Positions 8,481 through 17,648 are shown, counted from the stretch's first letter. The stretch: DNA of 64,000 bases from Acetobacter conturbans (GCF_011516755.1 NZ_WOSY01000005.1:224418-288417), one strand, 5' to 3'. Numbers and translations are program-made. The notes: a model not told the origin generated them from the letters alone.

Positions 8481-8633
8481 TATGCCCTGATGCCTGTCTG
8501 TCTCGCAGACGTGATGGTCAGGTGTCGGGGCCGTGAATTCCGAAGCTCCTCTATTAGGGGCATAACGCGATGAGACGGGATTGTGGGTCATTGACCGCAA
8601 GCCGTCGATTCGAAAAGGAAAGTGGGAAGCGAG

Positions 8634-9857
8634 ATGTCAGTCGAGATCAAGGTGCCGACGCTGGGCGAGAGTGTCACGACGGCGACTGTTGCGAAATGGC
8701 TGAAAAAAGCCGGAGAGCAGGTGGCGGCTGACGAACCCGTTGCCGAACTGGAGACCGACAAGGTGACGGTCGAGGTTCCGGCCCCGCAGGCTGGTGTGCT
8801 GGGTCAGCCAGCCGTGAAGGAAGGCGATGAAGTCGAGGTCGGGGCGCTCCTGACCACGATCGATCCCAGCGGTTCAGCCAAACCGACTCCAAAGGCAGAA
8901 GCTCCCAAAGCTCAAGCGCCAAAAGCGGAAGTCGCGAAGGCGGCACCTGCTCCGGCGGTGAAGTCGGTAACGCCGGTGGATGCGGCTGCTGCTTTTCCTG
9001 CAGCGCGCAAGCTGATGGCGGAGAGCGGTGTGTCCTCGCAGCAGGTGGGCTCGGGGTCGGGCAAGGACGGTCGTATCACCAAAGGCGACGTGCAGACCTT
9101 CCTGACGCAGCCGCCGGTGACAGCGCCGGTTGCAGCCCGACCGCCACGCAAGGACGATCCGCGCGAGGAGCGGGTGAAGATGACGCGCCTGCGTCGGACC
9201 ATCGCCCGTCGCCTGAAGGACGCGCAGAATACGGCAGCGATGCTGACCACGTTCAACGAGATCGACATGACCGCCGCGAAGGAAATGCGCGTCGAGTTTC
9301 AGGATCTCTTCGTGAAGAAATACGGTGTGAAGCTCGGCTTCATGTCCATCTTCTCGAAAGCGGTGATCGCGGCGCTCAACGAGTTTCCGGCCATCAATGC
9401 CGAAATCGACGGCGAGGACGTGATCTACCGTCACTTCGTCAATCTCGGCATCGCGGTCGGAGGCCCGAACGGGCTGGTCGTGCCGGTGATCCGGGACGCC
9501 GAAAAGCTGTCACATGCCGAGATCGAGAAGAAGATCGCAGGGTTCGGCAAGGCCGCTCGGGAAGGCACGCTGAAGATCGACGATCTGGCGGGTGGCAGTT
9601 TCTCCATCACCAATGGCGGTATCTACGGCTCGATGCTGTCCACGCCGATCCTGAACGCACCGCAGTCAGGCATTCTCGGTATGCACAATATCGTGGATCG
9701 CCCGATGGCGGTGAACGGCAAGGTCGAGATCCGTCCGATCATGTATGTGGCGCTGTCCTATGATCATCGGATCGTTGACGGCAAGGAAGCCGTAAGCTTC
9801 CTTGTTTCGGTCAAGAAATATGTCGAGGACCCGCGCAGTTTGCTGCTCGGGCTCTGA
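8634..9857 (+). CDS. sucB: 2-oxoglutarate dehydrogenase E2, dihydrolipoyl succinyltransferase
   Basis: The 407-residue E2 core transfers the succinyl group from the lipoyl arm to CoA. Domains in order: a lipoyl domain (residues 1-76) with the lipoylated Lys43 in ETDKVTVEV, an Ala/Pro/Lys-rich linker, the peripheral subunit-binding domain (about 118-160, [12 protein letters not shown]), a second linker, then the acyltransferase core from about 185 ending with [13 protein letters not shown], which holds the catalytic His. ATG at 8634 was preferred over an in-frame GTG at 8622 because the conserved [13 protein letters not shown] begins there and AAGGAAAG lies upstream. Confidence 0.96.
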   Translation: MSVEIKVPTLGESVTTATVAKWLKKAGEQVAADEPVAELETDKVTVEVPAPQAGVLGQPAVKEGDEVEVGALLTTIDPSGSAKPTPKAEAPKAQAPKAEVAKAAPAPAVKSVTPVDAAAAFPAARKLMAESGVSSQQVGSGSGKDGRITKGDVQTFLTQPPVTAPVAARPPRKDDPREERVKMTRLRRTIARRLKDAQNTAAMLTTFNEIDMTAAKEMRVEFQDLFVKKYGVKLGFMSIFSKAVIAALNEFPAINAEIDGEDVIYRHFVNLGIAVGGPNGLVVPVIRDAEKLSHAEIEKKIAGFGKAAREGTLKIDDLAGGSFSITNGGIYGSMLSTPILNAPQSGILGMHNIVDRPMAVNGKVEIRPIMYVALSYDHRIVDGKEAVSFLVSVKKYVEDPRSLLLGL

Positions 9858-9867
9858 GAAATGCTGA

Positions 9868-9907
9868 AAGGCCCTTCTGTCGCAGGACCGAAGGGCCTTC
9901 TGATTTT
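9868..9907 (+). terminator. Terminator-like hairpin between sucB and lpd
   Basis: AAGGCCCTTC (9868-9877) pairs perfectly with GAAGGGCCTT (9890-9899) around a 12-base loop and is followed by CTGATTTT. The T-run is short, so termination may be partial, giving less E3 transcript or a separate lpd unit. Confidence 0.65.
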
Positions 9908-10028
9908 GGGGGCTGTCGTCTGACGAGGCTCCCGTGCCTCCGTGAGTGAGGAGGCGGACACAGGGCGATGGGCGTGCGGATGTGGGACACCACGGGCGTC
10001 GATCGGCTTTCAATCGGGACGGGGAAAT

Positions 10029-11771
10029 ATGGCTATCGAAATCAAGGTTCCGGCTCTGGGCGAGAGTGTGACGACGGCCACGGTCGGCAAGTGGCTCAAG
10101 CAGCCGGGCGATGCGGTCGCTGTCGATGAGCCTGTGGTCGAGCTTGAGACGGACAAGGTGAGTGTCGAGGTTCCTGCTCCGGCTACGGGTGTGCTGGAAA
10201 GCCATGCTGCGAAGGAAGGTGACGAGGTTGAGGTCGGCGCAGTGCTGGCTATTCTGGCCGAAGGCGCGAAGGCTGCCGCGAAACCCGCTTCAGCCTCAAA
10301 AGCCGCGCCGGAGCCGAAAGCCGCCGCTCCTGCTGCTGAGAAAAAGCCTGTTCCAGCGGCCGCTTCCGCCGCCCCGCCTTCCGAGACCGACTATGATGTG
10401 GTGGTCATCGGTGCCGGGCCTGGCGGTTATGTCTGCGCCATCCGCGCCGCTCAGTTGGGCTTCAAGGTCGCCTGTGTCGAGAAGCGCGCCACGCTTGGCG
10501 GCACCTGCCTGAATGTGGGCTGTATTCCGTCGAAGGCGCTGCTCCAGTCGTCCGAGAACTACCACGCCGCCAAGGAAGATTTCGCGGTCCACGGGATCGA
10601 CATCGCGGGCGTCAAGCTGAACCTCGCCCAGATGCAGAAGCGCAAGGCCGGCATTGTCGAGGCGAACGTCAAGGGCGTCGAATATCTCTTCAAGAAGAAC
10701 GGCATCACCTGGCTGAAGGGCGAAGGCAAGGTGCAGTCCACCGGTCGTCTGACCGTTGACGGTAAGCCGGTGACGGCGAAGCACATCGTCATTGCCGCAG
10801 GCAGCGACAGCGCCGGGCTGAAGGGTGTGGAGGTCGATGAGAAGGTGATCGTCACCTCGACTGGCGCGCTGGAACTGGCCGCTGTGCCGAAAAAGCTGGT
10901 GGTCATCGGTGGTGGCGTGATCGGGCTTGAGCTGGGCAGCGTCTGGCACCGTCTGGGCGCCGAAGTGACAGTCATCGAGTTTCTTGATCGTCTTGTTCCC
11001 GGCACCGACAACGAAGTCGAAGCCGCTTTCCGCAAGGTCCTGGTTAAGCAGGGCCTTCAGCTTAAGCTGGGCCACAAGGTGACGAAGGCGGAAAAGACCG
11101 GTAAGGGCGTGAAGCTGACAGTTGAGCCATCACAGGGTGGCGCAGCGGAGACAGTGGAAGCTGACATCGTGCTGCTGGCGATCGGTCGCACCGCAGCAAG
11201 CAAGAACATGGGGCTTGCGGAAGCGGGCATCGCGCTGGACAACCGTGGTCGTATCGAGGTGGATGACCATTTTGCGACCAGTGTGCCGGGTGTGTATGCC
11301 ATCGGCGACGTGATCCGTGGCCCGATGCTGGCGCACAAGGCCGAGGAAGAAGGCGTTGCCCTCGCTGAGATTCTGGCCGGTCAGGCTGGTCATGTGAATT
11401 ACGATGCGATCCCCGGTGTGGTCTACACATGGCCGGAAGTCGCGACTGTCGGCTTCACGGAAGAGCAGCTCAAGGAAAAAGGCGTCTCTTACAAGGTCGG
11501 CAAGTTCCCCTTCATGGCGAACGGTCGTGCGCGTGCGATCGGCATGACGGATGGTTTCGTGAAGGTCATCGCCGACGCGACCACCGACCGGGTTCTCGGT
11601 GTGCACATCCTTGGACCGGTGGCGGGCGAACTGATCGCCGAATGCACCATGGCGATCGAATTCGGGGCATCGTCCGAAGATATCGGGCGTGTCTGCCACG
11701 CTCACCCGACGCTGAGCGAAGCGGTCAAAGAAGCGGCGCTCGGTGTGAACGGGATGTCTTTGAATATTTGA
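10029..11771 (+). CDS. lpd: Dihydrolipoamide dehydrogenase (E3) with N-terminal lipoyl domain
   Basis: The 580-residue flavoprotein reoxidises dihydrolipoamide with NAD. Residues 1-78 are a full lipoyl domain with Lys43 in ETDKVSVEV, closely similar to the one in the preceding E2. An Ala/Lys/Pro linker (80-118) leads into the E3 body: FAD-binding GAGPGGYV (128-135), redox disulfide Cys160/Cys165 in [16 protein letters not shown]-binding [10 protein letters not shown] and the C-terminal HAHPTLSE catalytic His-Glu. Lipoyl-E3 fusions are known in some bacteria. The ATG at 10029 was chosen at the conserved lipoyl start with GGGACGGGG upstream. Domain duplication from sucB is likely. Confidence 0.96.
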   Translation: MAIEIKVPALGESVTTATVGKWLKQPGDAVAVDEPVVELETDKVSVEVPAPATGVLESHAAKEGDEVEVGAVLAILAEGAKAAAKPASASKAAPEPKAAAPAAEKKPVPAAASAAPPSETDYDVVVIGAGPGGYVCAIRAAQLGFKVACVEKRATLGGTCLNVGCIPSKALLQSSENYHAAKEDFAVHGIDIAGVKLNLAQMQKRKAGIVEANVKGVEYLFKKNGITWLKGEGKVQSTGRLTVDGKPVTAKHIVIAAGSDSAGLKGVEVDEKVIVTSTGALELAAVPKKLVVIGGGVIGLELGSVWHRLGAEVTVIEFLDRLVPGTDNEVEAAFRKVLVKQGLQLKLGHKVTKAEKTGKGVKLTVEPSQGGAAETVEADIVLLAIGRTAASKNMGLAEAGIALDNRGRIEVDDHFATSVPGVYAIGDVIRGPMLAHKAEEEGVALAEILAGQAGHVNYDAIPGVVYTWPEVATVGFTEEQLKEKGVSYKVGKFPFMANGRARAIGMTDGFVKVIADATTDRVLGVHILGPVAGELIAECTMAIEFGASSEDIGRVCHAHPTLSEAVKEAALGVNGMSLNI

Positions 11772-11802
11772 TCGGGTGTCAGTGTAATACTGGCTGTTGT
11801 TG

Positions 11803-11842
11803 AAAAAGCGCATCGGATTTATATCCGGTGCGCTTTTTTTTT
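11803..11842 (+). terminator. Strong rho-independent terminator after lpd
   Basis: An A-rich arm with GCGCATCGGAT (ending at 11818) pairs with ATCCGGTGCGC (11822-11832) around a short loop, with one wobble, and runs into nine or more T residues. It ends the sucA-sucB-lpd block. Confidence 0.9.
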
Positions 11843-12054
11843 GGCCCCATTGTTTTGGAGTTTTTTTGGCGATTTCAAATGCAGAACAGGAACAAGGAAC
11901 CTCATAGAGACATCTGTTAATGAACGGTTTTCATCGGTCTTTCCGAAAACTTATACATCCCGGAATACTACCTCTTTCAGGGGTAGAGGTTTTTTCAAGA
12001 AAGGCTCTGAGTATCCAAAAAATAGCTAGTGGCTAAAGTGCAAAGAGCAAGAGC

Positions 12055-13410
12055 CTACGGAACGGCACTCTCCAGTTCATGAATGCGTTTGTTCACATAA
12101 GTATGGATGACATCGAGGCGTTCATTTGAGTGTGTGGCCCAGAAATGAAGCAAAACCGGCGTGTGTGTCGCATTCGTAAACAAGCCAAGACCGGTGCCTG
12201 TTCCGACGCCGATCAGGGCGGATATGGAGTGTTCATCGACACAGGCAAGCTTGTGTAAAACGTAATTCAACGCTGCCTGATCCACCCAGCCGGTTGTTTC
12301 GGACAGAGCGATCATTCTGTTGATCATGGAGACGACGCACGCAAAAGCTTTCGCTGCCACATGTATGGTGGAAAAGCCGATGATTCCTGAATTGAAACCA
12401 TATTTTGAGGTGGGAAAGAACTGGTCTTTTTCGAAAAAATGCTTTCCCACCGATTCCATTTCTGAATAAATGGATGGATACATAATAATGTTTTGATGAT
12501 CTTCCGTTCCGACCGAGATGTTTGGCGAGAACAGAATGGGAAGGAGAATATCGTCTATTCTGTCATTACAGACGATATCGGTATCCAGATAAAGAATAGG
12601 CTGATAGCGGTCTATTCCGTGTAAGTTTTTTACCGTATAGCGGGCTCTCCACATTTCGATTCTGGAATGCGCTGTTTCTTTCAGGATATGTAATTTTCCC
12701 GAAAAACTATCAGGAATGAAAGATCGCATATCCTCTCTGTCGGTGACGATACAAAGGTCGCCCTTGAACTGACCGATAGTGAGCAGAGATCTAAGGCTTT
12801 CCTGCAGCAGTTTTACCTGTGTATCGGACCCGAATACGACAAAATAAATAAGAGGATCATATCTTATATAACGATCAACCTGCATGCCGCGTTGAAGAAC
12901 GATCTCGCTGCAATTCAAAGAAAGAGTATTGAGGGCAGTCTGATTTTCAAGCCGGTCGTAATACAATCCATCAATATAAAATCCATCATTCGATATTCTG
13001 GTGTTTTGTGGAAGATGAATCTTCCTGTCATGGGCTGATACCCAACTATGACGAGCAATATCCAGAAACGAGGTTTCAAAAAAAGTTTTGGTTGCTGAAT
13101 ATGTTTCCCATCCGGATACAATCTCCCGGTTGAACATGATTTCCCAGCTATGCGGTTGGGCCGCACCAAAAAATCCGTCTTTTGATAGGTTTATTGTAAG
13201 GCTTTCTTCTGACAAACGTTCAGCCGTTACTTTGAAATCCGGCAGAGAGATGATCTTTCCCTCAACGATGATGCAAAGAATAGTGTTCGTATAATACACC
13301 GGTGTTGTGGTCGGGGTGGAGATGTACCCTGTTCCCCGAACAAGAGTTTTGGTTTCCCTGTTATAGTAAATGATCGTATCTGTATGGTCTTTTAAAATAT
13401 AGGCATGCAT
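12055..13410 (-). CDS. GT8-like glycosyltransferase, AT-rich
   Basis: The 451-residue protein has an unassigned N-terminal half (about 1-185) and a C-terminal GT-A nucleotide-sugar transferase part. The latter shows IYFVVFGSDTQVKLLQESLRSL, the metal-binding LYLDTDIVCND (Asp-x-Asp), YGFNSGIIGF and a late LLHFWATHSN, which resembles the histidine motif of GT8-type enzymes. No signal peptide is seen, so it probably acts in the cytoplasm on a surface glycan or glycoprotein. Base composition is clearly more AT-rich than the surroundings. It lies 15 bases after the GT2 gene on the same strand, forming a two-gene unit. Donor and acceptor are unknown. Confidence 0.7.
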   Translation of the reverse strand: MHAYILKDHTDTIIYYNRETKTLVRGTGYISTPTTTPVYYTNTILCIIVEGKIISLPDFKVTAERLSEESLTINLSKDGFFGAAQPHSWEIMFNREIVSGWETYSATKTFFETSFLDIARHSWVSAHDRKIHLPQNTRISNDGFYIDGLYYDRLENQTALNTLSLNCSEIVLQRGMQVDRYIRYDPLIYFVVFGSDTQVKLLQESLRSLLTIGQFKGDLCIVTDREDMRSFIPDSFSGKLHILKETAHSRIEMWRARYTVKNLHGIDRYQPILYLDTDIVCNDRIDDILLPILFSPNISVGTEDHQNIIMYPSIYSEMESVGKHFFEKDQFFPTSKYGFNSGIIGFSTIHVAAKAFACVVSMINRMIALSETTGWVDQAALNYVLHKLACVDEHSISALIGVGTGTGLGLFTNATHTPVLLHFWATHSNERLDVIHTYVNKRIHELESAVP

Positions 13411-13425
13411 TTCTGTTCTCTGGCC

Positions 13426-14562
13426 TTATTGCGGATTGAATGTAATTTTTTCCATTTCGGATCGCAGGGTTTTCATCTGCTCATCCGTTCGCCATGCCTG
13501 CCGGTAAATACTTTCATTCCATATTGCATCAAATATGATTCCATTTTCGCGAATGGCTTCCGGATTTCCGGATGATTCGGAATCAAGAACAGTCAGGCCA
13601 TTGTTAATTGAAAGAAAACGGCAGTCGCGTGTGCCTTCTTTAAGAAGCGTGCCACCATACCCCGCCCGTATCATCCGCATCGTGTGCTCGACGTGTTCAT
13701 GACCATACTGGCGGAACCGACTATCAAGATATCCAACATAATTCAGGGCCGTTCGTGTAAATCCTGAACACTGGCCCGTCAGAATTTCACTCTCCAGCGG
13801 ATGATTCCATACGGCCTGTCCCGGAAATGTGGAAGGATACCAGTCCGGTGCATAATTGATGTGGTGATGGATGAGGGTCGCCAGAACCCAGCCTATATCC
13901 CAGTCGGGCCCTGTGGCCCTTACATCGTCCTCAATAAGAAGAATGACATCGCATTGCGCTATCTGCTGAAGATAAAATAATGTTCTGTTCTTGTTCCAGG
14001 CGATTCCCCGATTTTGTTCACTGAGCCAGCATATGTTTTTGATGCCTGCCAGTACGTCCGGGGTGCCATCAGTGGAGCCGTCGTCAGAAATAAAGATTTC
14101 CAAAGGAAGAAAAGCATTTGAACGGAGATTTTCAATGGTTTCTGCAATGACAGAAGATCTATTATAAGTCGTTATCCCGACGCCAACTTTGATATTCTGA
14201 AAATTATTTCCGTGGAATTGAAGGGTCCGGGGGAAGAGGTCGACAGATACATGTTTAACATCATTGAAAACAAGGATCAGCTTGCTGGAAAGAATGGTCG
14301 CCAGATTGGAACGTGAGTTCAAGGGAATATCCACAGAAAAGCGTGCATACGACGCTTCCGCTCCCCATGCCTGCTCCACATCAGGGCTCGCAACCCTCAA
14401 ATGGATGGTGGGGCTTGCTTCCAGTTCATTGTCTGAGGCGATGATGATATTCTGAATGGGAGTGAGCGTCTCGCGGTCAAAAGCCCACCCGCGGATCTGG
14501 AAAAAGCCGTTCCGAAAAGTTTTTTCGTCTATCGTATAAATATCATGGCGATCAAAAGACAT
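13426..14562 (-). CDS. Family 2 glycosyltransferase with N-terminal extension
   Basis: The 378-residue protein has about 125 N-terminal residues of unassigned beta-rich sequence (ending near LFPRTLQFHG), then a GT2 domain: VGVGITTYNRSSVIAETIENL, FISDDGSTDGTPDVL, and the Asp-rich IEDDV metal site. Later GQCSGFTRTALNYVGYLD and HEHVEHTMRMIRAGY fit acceptor-side conserved regions. It is AT-richer than its neighbours and shares a transcription unit with the GT8-like gene that follows. A surface polysaccharide or protein glycosylation role is likely. The ATG at 14562 has no strong binding site. Confidence 0.75.
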   Translation of the reverse strand: MSFDRHDIYTIDEKTFRNGFFQIRGWAFDRETLTPIQNIIIASDNELEASPTIHLRVASPDVEQAWGAEASYARFSVDIPLNSRSNLATILSSKLILVFNDVKHVSVDLFPRTLQFHGNNFQNIKVGVGITTYNRSSVIAETIENLRSNAFLPLEIFISDDGSTDGTPDVLAGIKNICWLSEQNRGIAWNKNRTLFYLQQIAQCDVILLIEDDVRATGPDWDIGWVLATLIHHHINYAPDWYPSTFPGQAVWNHPLESEILTGQCSGFTRTALNYVGYLDSRFRQYGHEHVEHTMRMIRAGYGGTLLKEGTRDCRFLSINNGLTVLDSESSGNPEAIRENGIIFDAIWNESIYRQAWRTDEQMKTLRSEMEKITFNPQ

Positions 14563-14815
14563 TTATTTCTTCCAATGGGCAATATTCTTAGAAAACATTT
14601 AACGAGCGTCTGGTGTCTATCCTAACCACGTTGCGATTCAATGCGATCTTCCGGTCACTGTTTCTATCGGTTTTCCTGCAAAATTCTAATGGTGATAGAG
14701 TTTCTCAAGTCTTAACAATTGCTTTCATTTGCTTTTGGGTTCCCATCATGCTTCATCCTTCGATAAAATTTGCAAAGTATGTAACCCAGTGAGCACTCAG
14801 AAGGAGATGAGCCGG

Positions 14816-15775
14816 ATGCGGGGGTGGAGAACAGCATTGGGTATTATGGGAATGGCGGCTGTTGTCTGTTCTTCTCCTGCCAAATGTGAAGCATTGATGA
14901 ATGAGCCGGATGGACAAGCAGCATCCAGTTCTCCCGCTCCCTCTTCAAACGGGACGAACGGACTTCCTTCACCCGTCGAGCCATCACCTGCTGTCGTCAT
15001 TCCTCCATTGCCCTCTTTGGACGACAAGGCGGCCCGCGCCGAAGCGGTAAAACTCTCTGTTTCCTTGCATAAGGAGGTGGGAGGTGTCCAGCCACTCACG
15101 CCGACGCAAAAAGCGCACTGGATAAAACTGGCTCAGGACACGATCGCAGGCTCGGACTTCCGCATAACGCGGGCTCAGGTCATCACGGTCGTCGACCGCA
15201 ATCCCAAGGTCCAGCGGCTCGCGCTGATCCTGGCGCTTCCTGATTCACCGGACTGGCAGGTGATCGGCAGTGTGAAGGTTTCAACCGGAAACACGGGCAG
15301 AAAATACTATTACATTACCCCCACTGGTGTTTTCCCGAATACGCCTGACCGGCTCGGCTACCGTGCTGAAGGCACGAAGAATGAGAACGGGATTCGCGGC
15401 ATCGGTGCCAAAGGAATGCGCGTCTGGGATTTCGGATGGCATAATGCCGTCAAGGGATGGCTTGTCTCCGGAGAGACGGGGGACATCCGGCTGGAGATGC
15501 ATGCGACGGACCCGGATTTCCTCGAAAGCCGTCTCGGACGCCCCGCTTCTGAAGGGTGTGTCCGCATCCCAGCCAAATTTAACGTATTTCTGGATCGTCA
15601 CGGTCTGCTCGATGTCGAATATGAACAGGCCGCCAGCTATGATGATCGCTTCAAGGCTTTGCTGAGGAAGGACAGAACCCCTTCTCCGATTGCAGGAGAG
15701 GCGCTTGTCGTTGTGGATTCAGGCGGCGAGACGAAACCTGTTCCTCTACCAGCCCTGGCGTCTCAGAAATCCTGA
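14816..15775 (+). CDS. Secreted L,D-transpeptidase-like (YkuD-fold) protein
   Basis: The 319-residue protein has an N-terminal signal peptide (MRGWRTALGIMGMAAVVCSS), a Pro/Ser-rich linker to about residue 70 and a YkuD-type domain with nucleophile Cys248 in SEGCVRIP. The family signature usually reads S-H-G-C-x-R; here Glu replaces the His before Gly. L,D-transpeptidases cross-link peptidoglycan in the periplasm. Acetic acid bacteria are known for unusual L,D (1,3-type) cross-links made by a divergent subfamily, and this protein could belong to it; that is a guess. AAGGAG (14801-14806) touches the ATG at 14807 but sits 9 bases from the ATG at 14816, so the latter was chosen. Confidence 0.78.
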   Translation: MRGWRTALGIMGMAAVVCSSPAKCEALMNEPDGQAASSSPAPSSNGTNGLPSPVEPSPAVVIPPLPSLDDKAARAEAVKLSVSLHKEVGGVQPLTPTQKAHWIKLAQDTIAGSDFRITRAQVITVVDRNPKVQRLALILALPDSPDWQVIGSVKVSTGNTGRKYYYITPTGVFPNTPDRLGYRAEGTKNENGIRGIGAKGMRVWDFGWHNAVKGWLVSGETGDIRLEMHATDPDFLESRLGRPASEGCVRIPAKFNVFLDRHGLLDVEYEQAASYDDRFKALLRKDRTPSPIAGEALVVVDSGGETKPVPLPALASQKS

Positions 15776-15814
15776 TTTTCCAGCCTGTCTGAGCGCCAAA
15801 GTTGATAAAGAAAG

Positions 15815-15852
15815 CCTTTCCCGTGATGCATGAGCCGGCATCACGGGAAAGG
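15815..15852. terminator. Bidirectional hairpin between the L,D-transpeptidase-like gene and leuA
   Basis: A perfect 15-bp stem pairs CCTTTCCCGTGATGC (15815-15829) with GCATCACGGGAAAGG (15838-15852) between two converging genes. On the minus strand it is followed by CTTTCTTTAT, so it most probably ends leuA transcription. Confidence 0.8.
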
Positions 15853-15855
15853 TCC

Positions 15856-17430
15856 TTAATCCGCCAGCAGGGCTTCCGGCTCGCTGCGGGTCCGCTTGAC
15901 CAGCAGCTTGTTCAGCGCGTGGATATAGGAGCGTACCGCCGACACAACCGTGTCCGCATCCGCGCCCTGACCGTCCACCATCTTGCCGTTTTCTTCCAGA
16001 CGAACCGTTGTGCGGGCTTGCGCGTCCGTTCCCTCCGTCACGGCGCCGACGGAGAACAGCGCCAGCCGGGCATCATGCGGGAAGGCGCTGCGGATGGCGT
16101 TGAACGCCGCATCCACCGGACCATTGCCATTGGCCGTTGTTTCCACGGCTTCGCCGTCGATCTCGAGATCCAGCGTCGCTTCGGCGGCACGGCGTGAACC
16201 AGACGCCACGTCCAGCGACAGGAAACGGATGCGGGCATGGTCCCGCACTTCGTCATCGACCAGCGCGACAATGTCCTCGTCGTAGACGACCTTCTTGCTG
16301 TCGGCCAGATCCTTGAAGCGCTGGAACGCCTCGTTCATCTTGTCATCGGCAATCGTGTAGCCGAGCGCTGCCAGCTTGTCGCGGAAGGCCGCGCGACCGG
16401 AATGCTTGCCCAGCACCAGCGATGATTTCGACCAGCCGACGCTTTCCGGCGTCATGATCTCGTAGGTCGCGGCGTTTTTCAGCACGCCATCCTGATGGAT
16501 GCCGCTTTCATGCGCGAAGGCATTGCGTCCGACGATGGCCTTGTTCGGCTGTACGTCGAAGCCCGTCGTCGTGGACAGCATCTTCGACAGCTTCAGCAGC
16601 TTCGTGGTCTCGATGCGGTTTGTGTAGGGATACTGGTCGTGGCGTGTGCGGATCGCCATGATGATCTCTTCCAGCGCCGCGTTGCCCGCACGCTCGCCGA
16701 TACCATTGATCGTGCACTCGATCTGCCGTGCGCCACCACGCAGTGAGGCCAGCGTATTGGCCACGCCCAGCCCCAGATCATTGTGGTTGTGAGCCGAGAA
16801 GATCACCTGATCCGCACCCGGCACCCGCTCCTGCAGCATGGAGAAAATGCGCTCCATGTCCTCAGGCGTGGCATAGCCGACCGTATCGGGGATGTTGATG
16901 GTCGTCGCACCGGCCTTGATAGCGGCCTCGACACAGCGGCACAGGAAATCCGGTTCCGTGCGCGAGCCGTCTTCCGCCGACCATTCGACGTCATTCGTCA
17001 GGTTGCGGGCGGCCTTGTTGCCCGCCGTGACGATGTCCAGAACGGTTTCCGGCTCCATTCGCAGCTTGTATTTCATGTGCAGCGGCGACGTGGAGATGAA
17101 GTTGTGGATACGGCCGCGCTCGGCATGGGCGATGGCGTCGCCTGCGGCCTGAATGTCGTTCTTGCCGCCGGAGCGGGCCAGCGCGCAGACGACGGCACCT
17201 TTTACCACGCGGGCGATTTCAGCGACGGACTGGAAGTCCCCTTTCGAGGCGACCGGGAAACCGGCCTCGATTACATCCACGCCAAGATCCGCCAGAGCCT
17301 CGGCCATACGCAGCTTTTCCTCCAGATTCATGGAGAATCCGGGGGACTGCTCGCCGTCACGCAGCGTGGTGTCGAAAATGAAAACGCGATCGTTGGTGAT
17401 GCGGCCGAAGGAAGGATGGTCGAAGGTCAT
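15856..17430 (-). CDS. leuA: 2-isopropylmalate synthase
   Basis: The 524-residue enzyme condenses acetyl-CoA with 2-oxoisovalerate in the first committed step of leucine synthesis. The HMG-CoA-lyase-like TIM barrel starts with FDTTLRDGEQSPG (residues 18-30), with metal-site FSAHNHNDLG and the NGIGERAGNAALEE motif. The C-terminal part (from about 400) is the LeuA regulatory domain used for leucine feedback. Length is normal. GAGG lies 6 bases before the ATG. A 23-codon peptide rich in leucine codons is encoded 109 bases upstream, which indicates attenuation by charged tRNA-Leu in addition to feedback. Confidence 0.97.
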   Translation of the reverse strand: MTFDHPSFGRITNDRVFIFDTTLRDGEQSPGFSMNLEEKLRMAEALADLGVDVIEAGFPVASKGDFQSVAEIARVVKGAVVCALARSGGKNDIQAAGDAIAHAERGRIHNFISTSPLHMKYKLRMEPETVLDIVTAGNKAARNLTNDVEWSAEDGSRTEPDFLCRCVEAAIKAGATTINIPDTVGYATPEDMERIFSMLQERVPGADQVIFSAHNHNDLGLGVANTLASLRGGARQIECTINGIGERAGNAALEEIIMAIRTRHDQYPYTNRIETTKLLKLSKMLSTTTGFDVQPNKAIVGRNAFAHESGIHQDGVLKNAATYEIMTPESVGWSKSSLVLGKHSGRAAFRDKLAALGYTIADDKMNEAFQRFKDLADSKKVVYDEDIVALVDDEVRDHARIRFLSLDVASGSRRAAEATLDLEIDGEAVETTANGNGPVDAAFNAIRSAFPHDARLALFSVGAVTEGTDAQARTTVRLEENGKMVDGQGADADTVVSAVRSYIHALNKLLVKRTRSEPEALLAD

Positions 17431-17461
17431 GAAAGCCTCGGAATGACGTGTCTGTGTCCCT

Positions 17462-17550
17462 GTTTCGCCCCGATATCAGGCACGAAACGCTCTTCTTACG
17501 ATATCCCCTAAACGTACCGACATACGTCGGTATACTCGCTCAGGGGCGAA
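17462..17550 (-). promoter_or_regulatory. leuA attenuator region with alternative pairings
   Basis: On the transcript, the end of the leader peptide (TTCGCCCC, complement of 17543-17550) can pair perfectly with GGGGCGAA (complement of 17464-17471). The same GGGGCGAAAC segment can instead form a local hairpin with GTTTCG (complement of 17483-17488). A separate hairpin TACCGAC-ATAC-GTCGGTA lies between them at 17515-17532. Mutually exclusive structures after a leucine-codon run are the hallmark of attenuation; no long U-run is visible, so the mode of arrest is unclear. Confidence 0.55.
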
Positions 17551-17611
17551 TAAGTCGAAGGAGAAGAAGCTGGGAAAGGCCGCACGCGGTCGTGGCGCGA
17601 ATGCGCTTCAT
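17540..17611 (-). CDS. leuA leader peptide (leucine attenuator), 23 residues
   Basis: A 23-codon ORF, ATG at 17611 and TGA at 17540, lies on the leuA strand between a possible promoter and leuA. Six of its 23 codons are leucine: positions 12, 15, 16, 17, 18 and 20, with four in a row (CTT CTT CTC CTT). It begins MKRIR and ends LIRP. This composition and position are those of leader peptides whose translation rate senses charged tRNA-Leu. No strong Shine-Dalgarno is visible before the ATG, which is common for leader peptides. It is too short for routine gene calling. Confidence 0.75.
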   Translation of the reverse strand: MKRIRATTACGLSQLLLLRLIRP

Positions 17612-17648
17612 CGACTCGGAAGGGGTGCGGACAATGGTCATATGGAAC

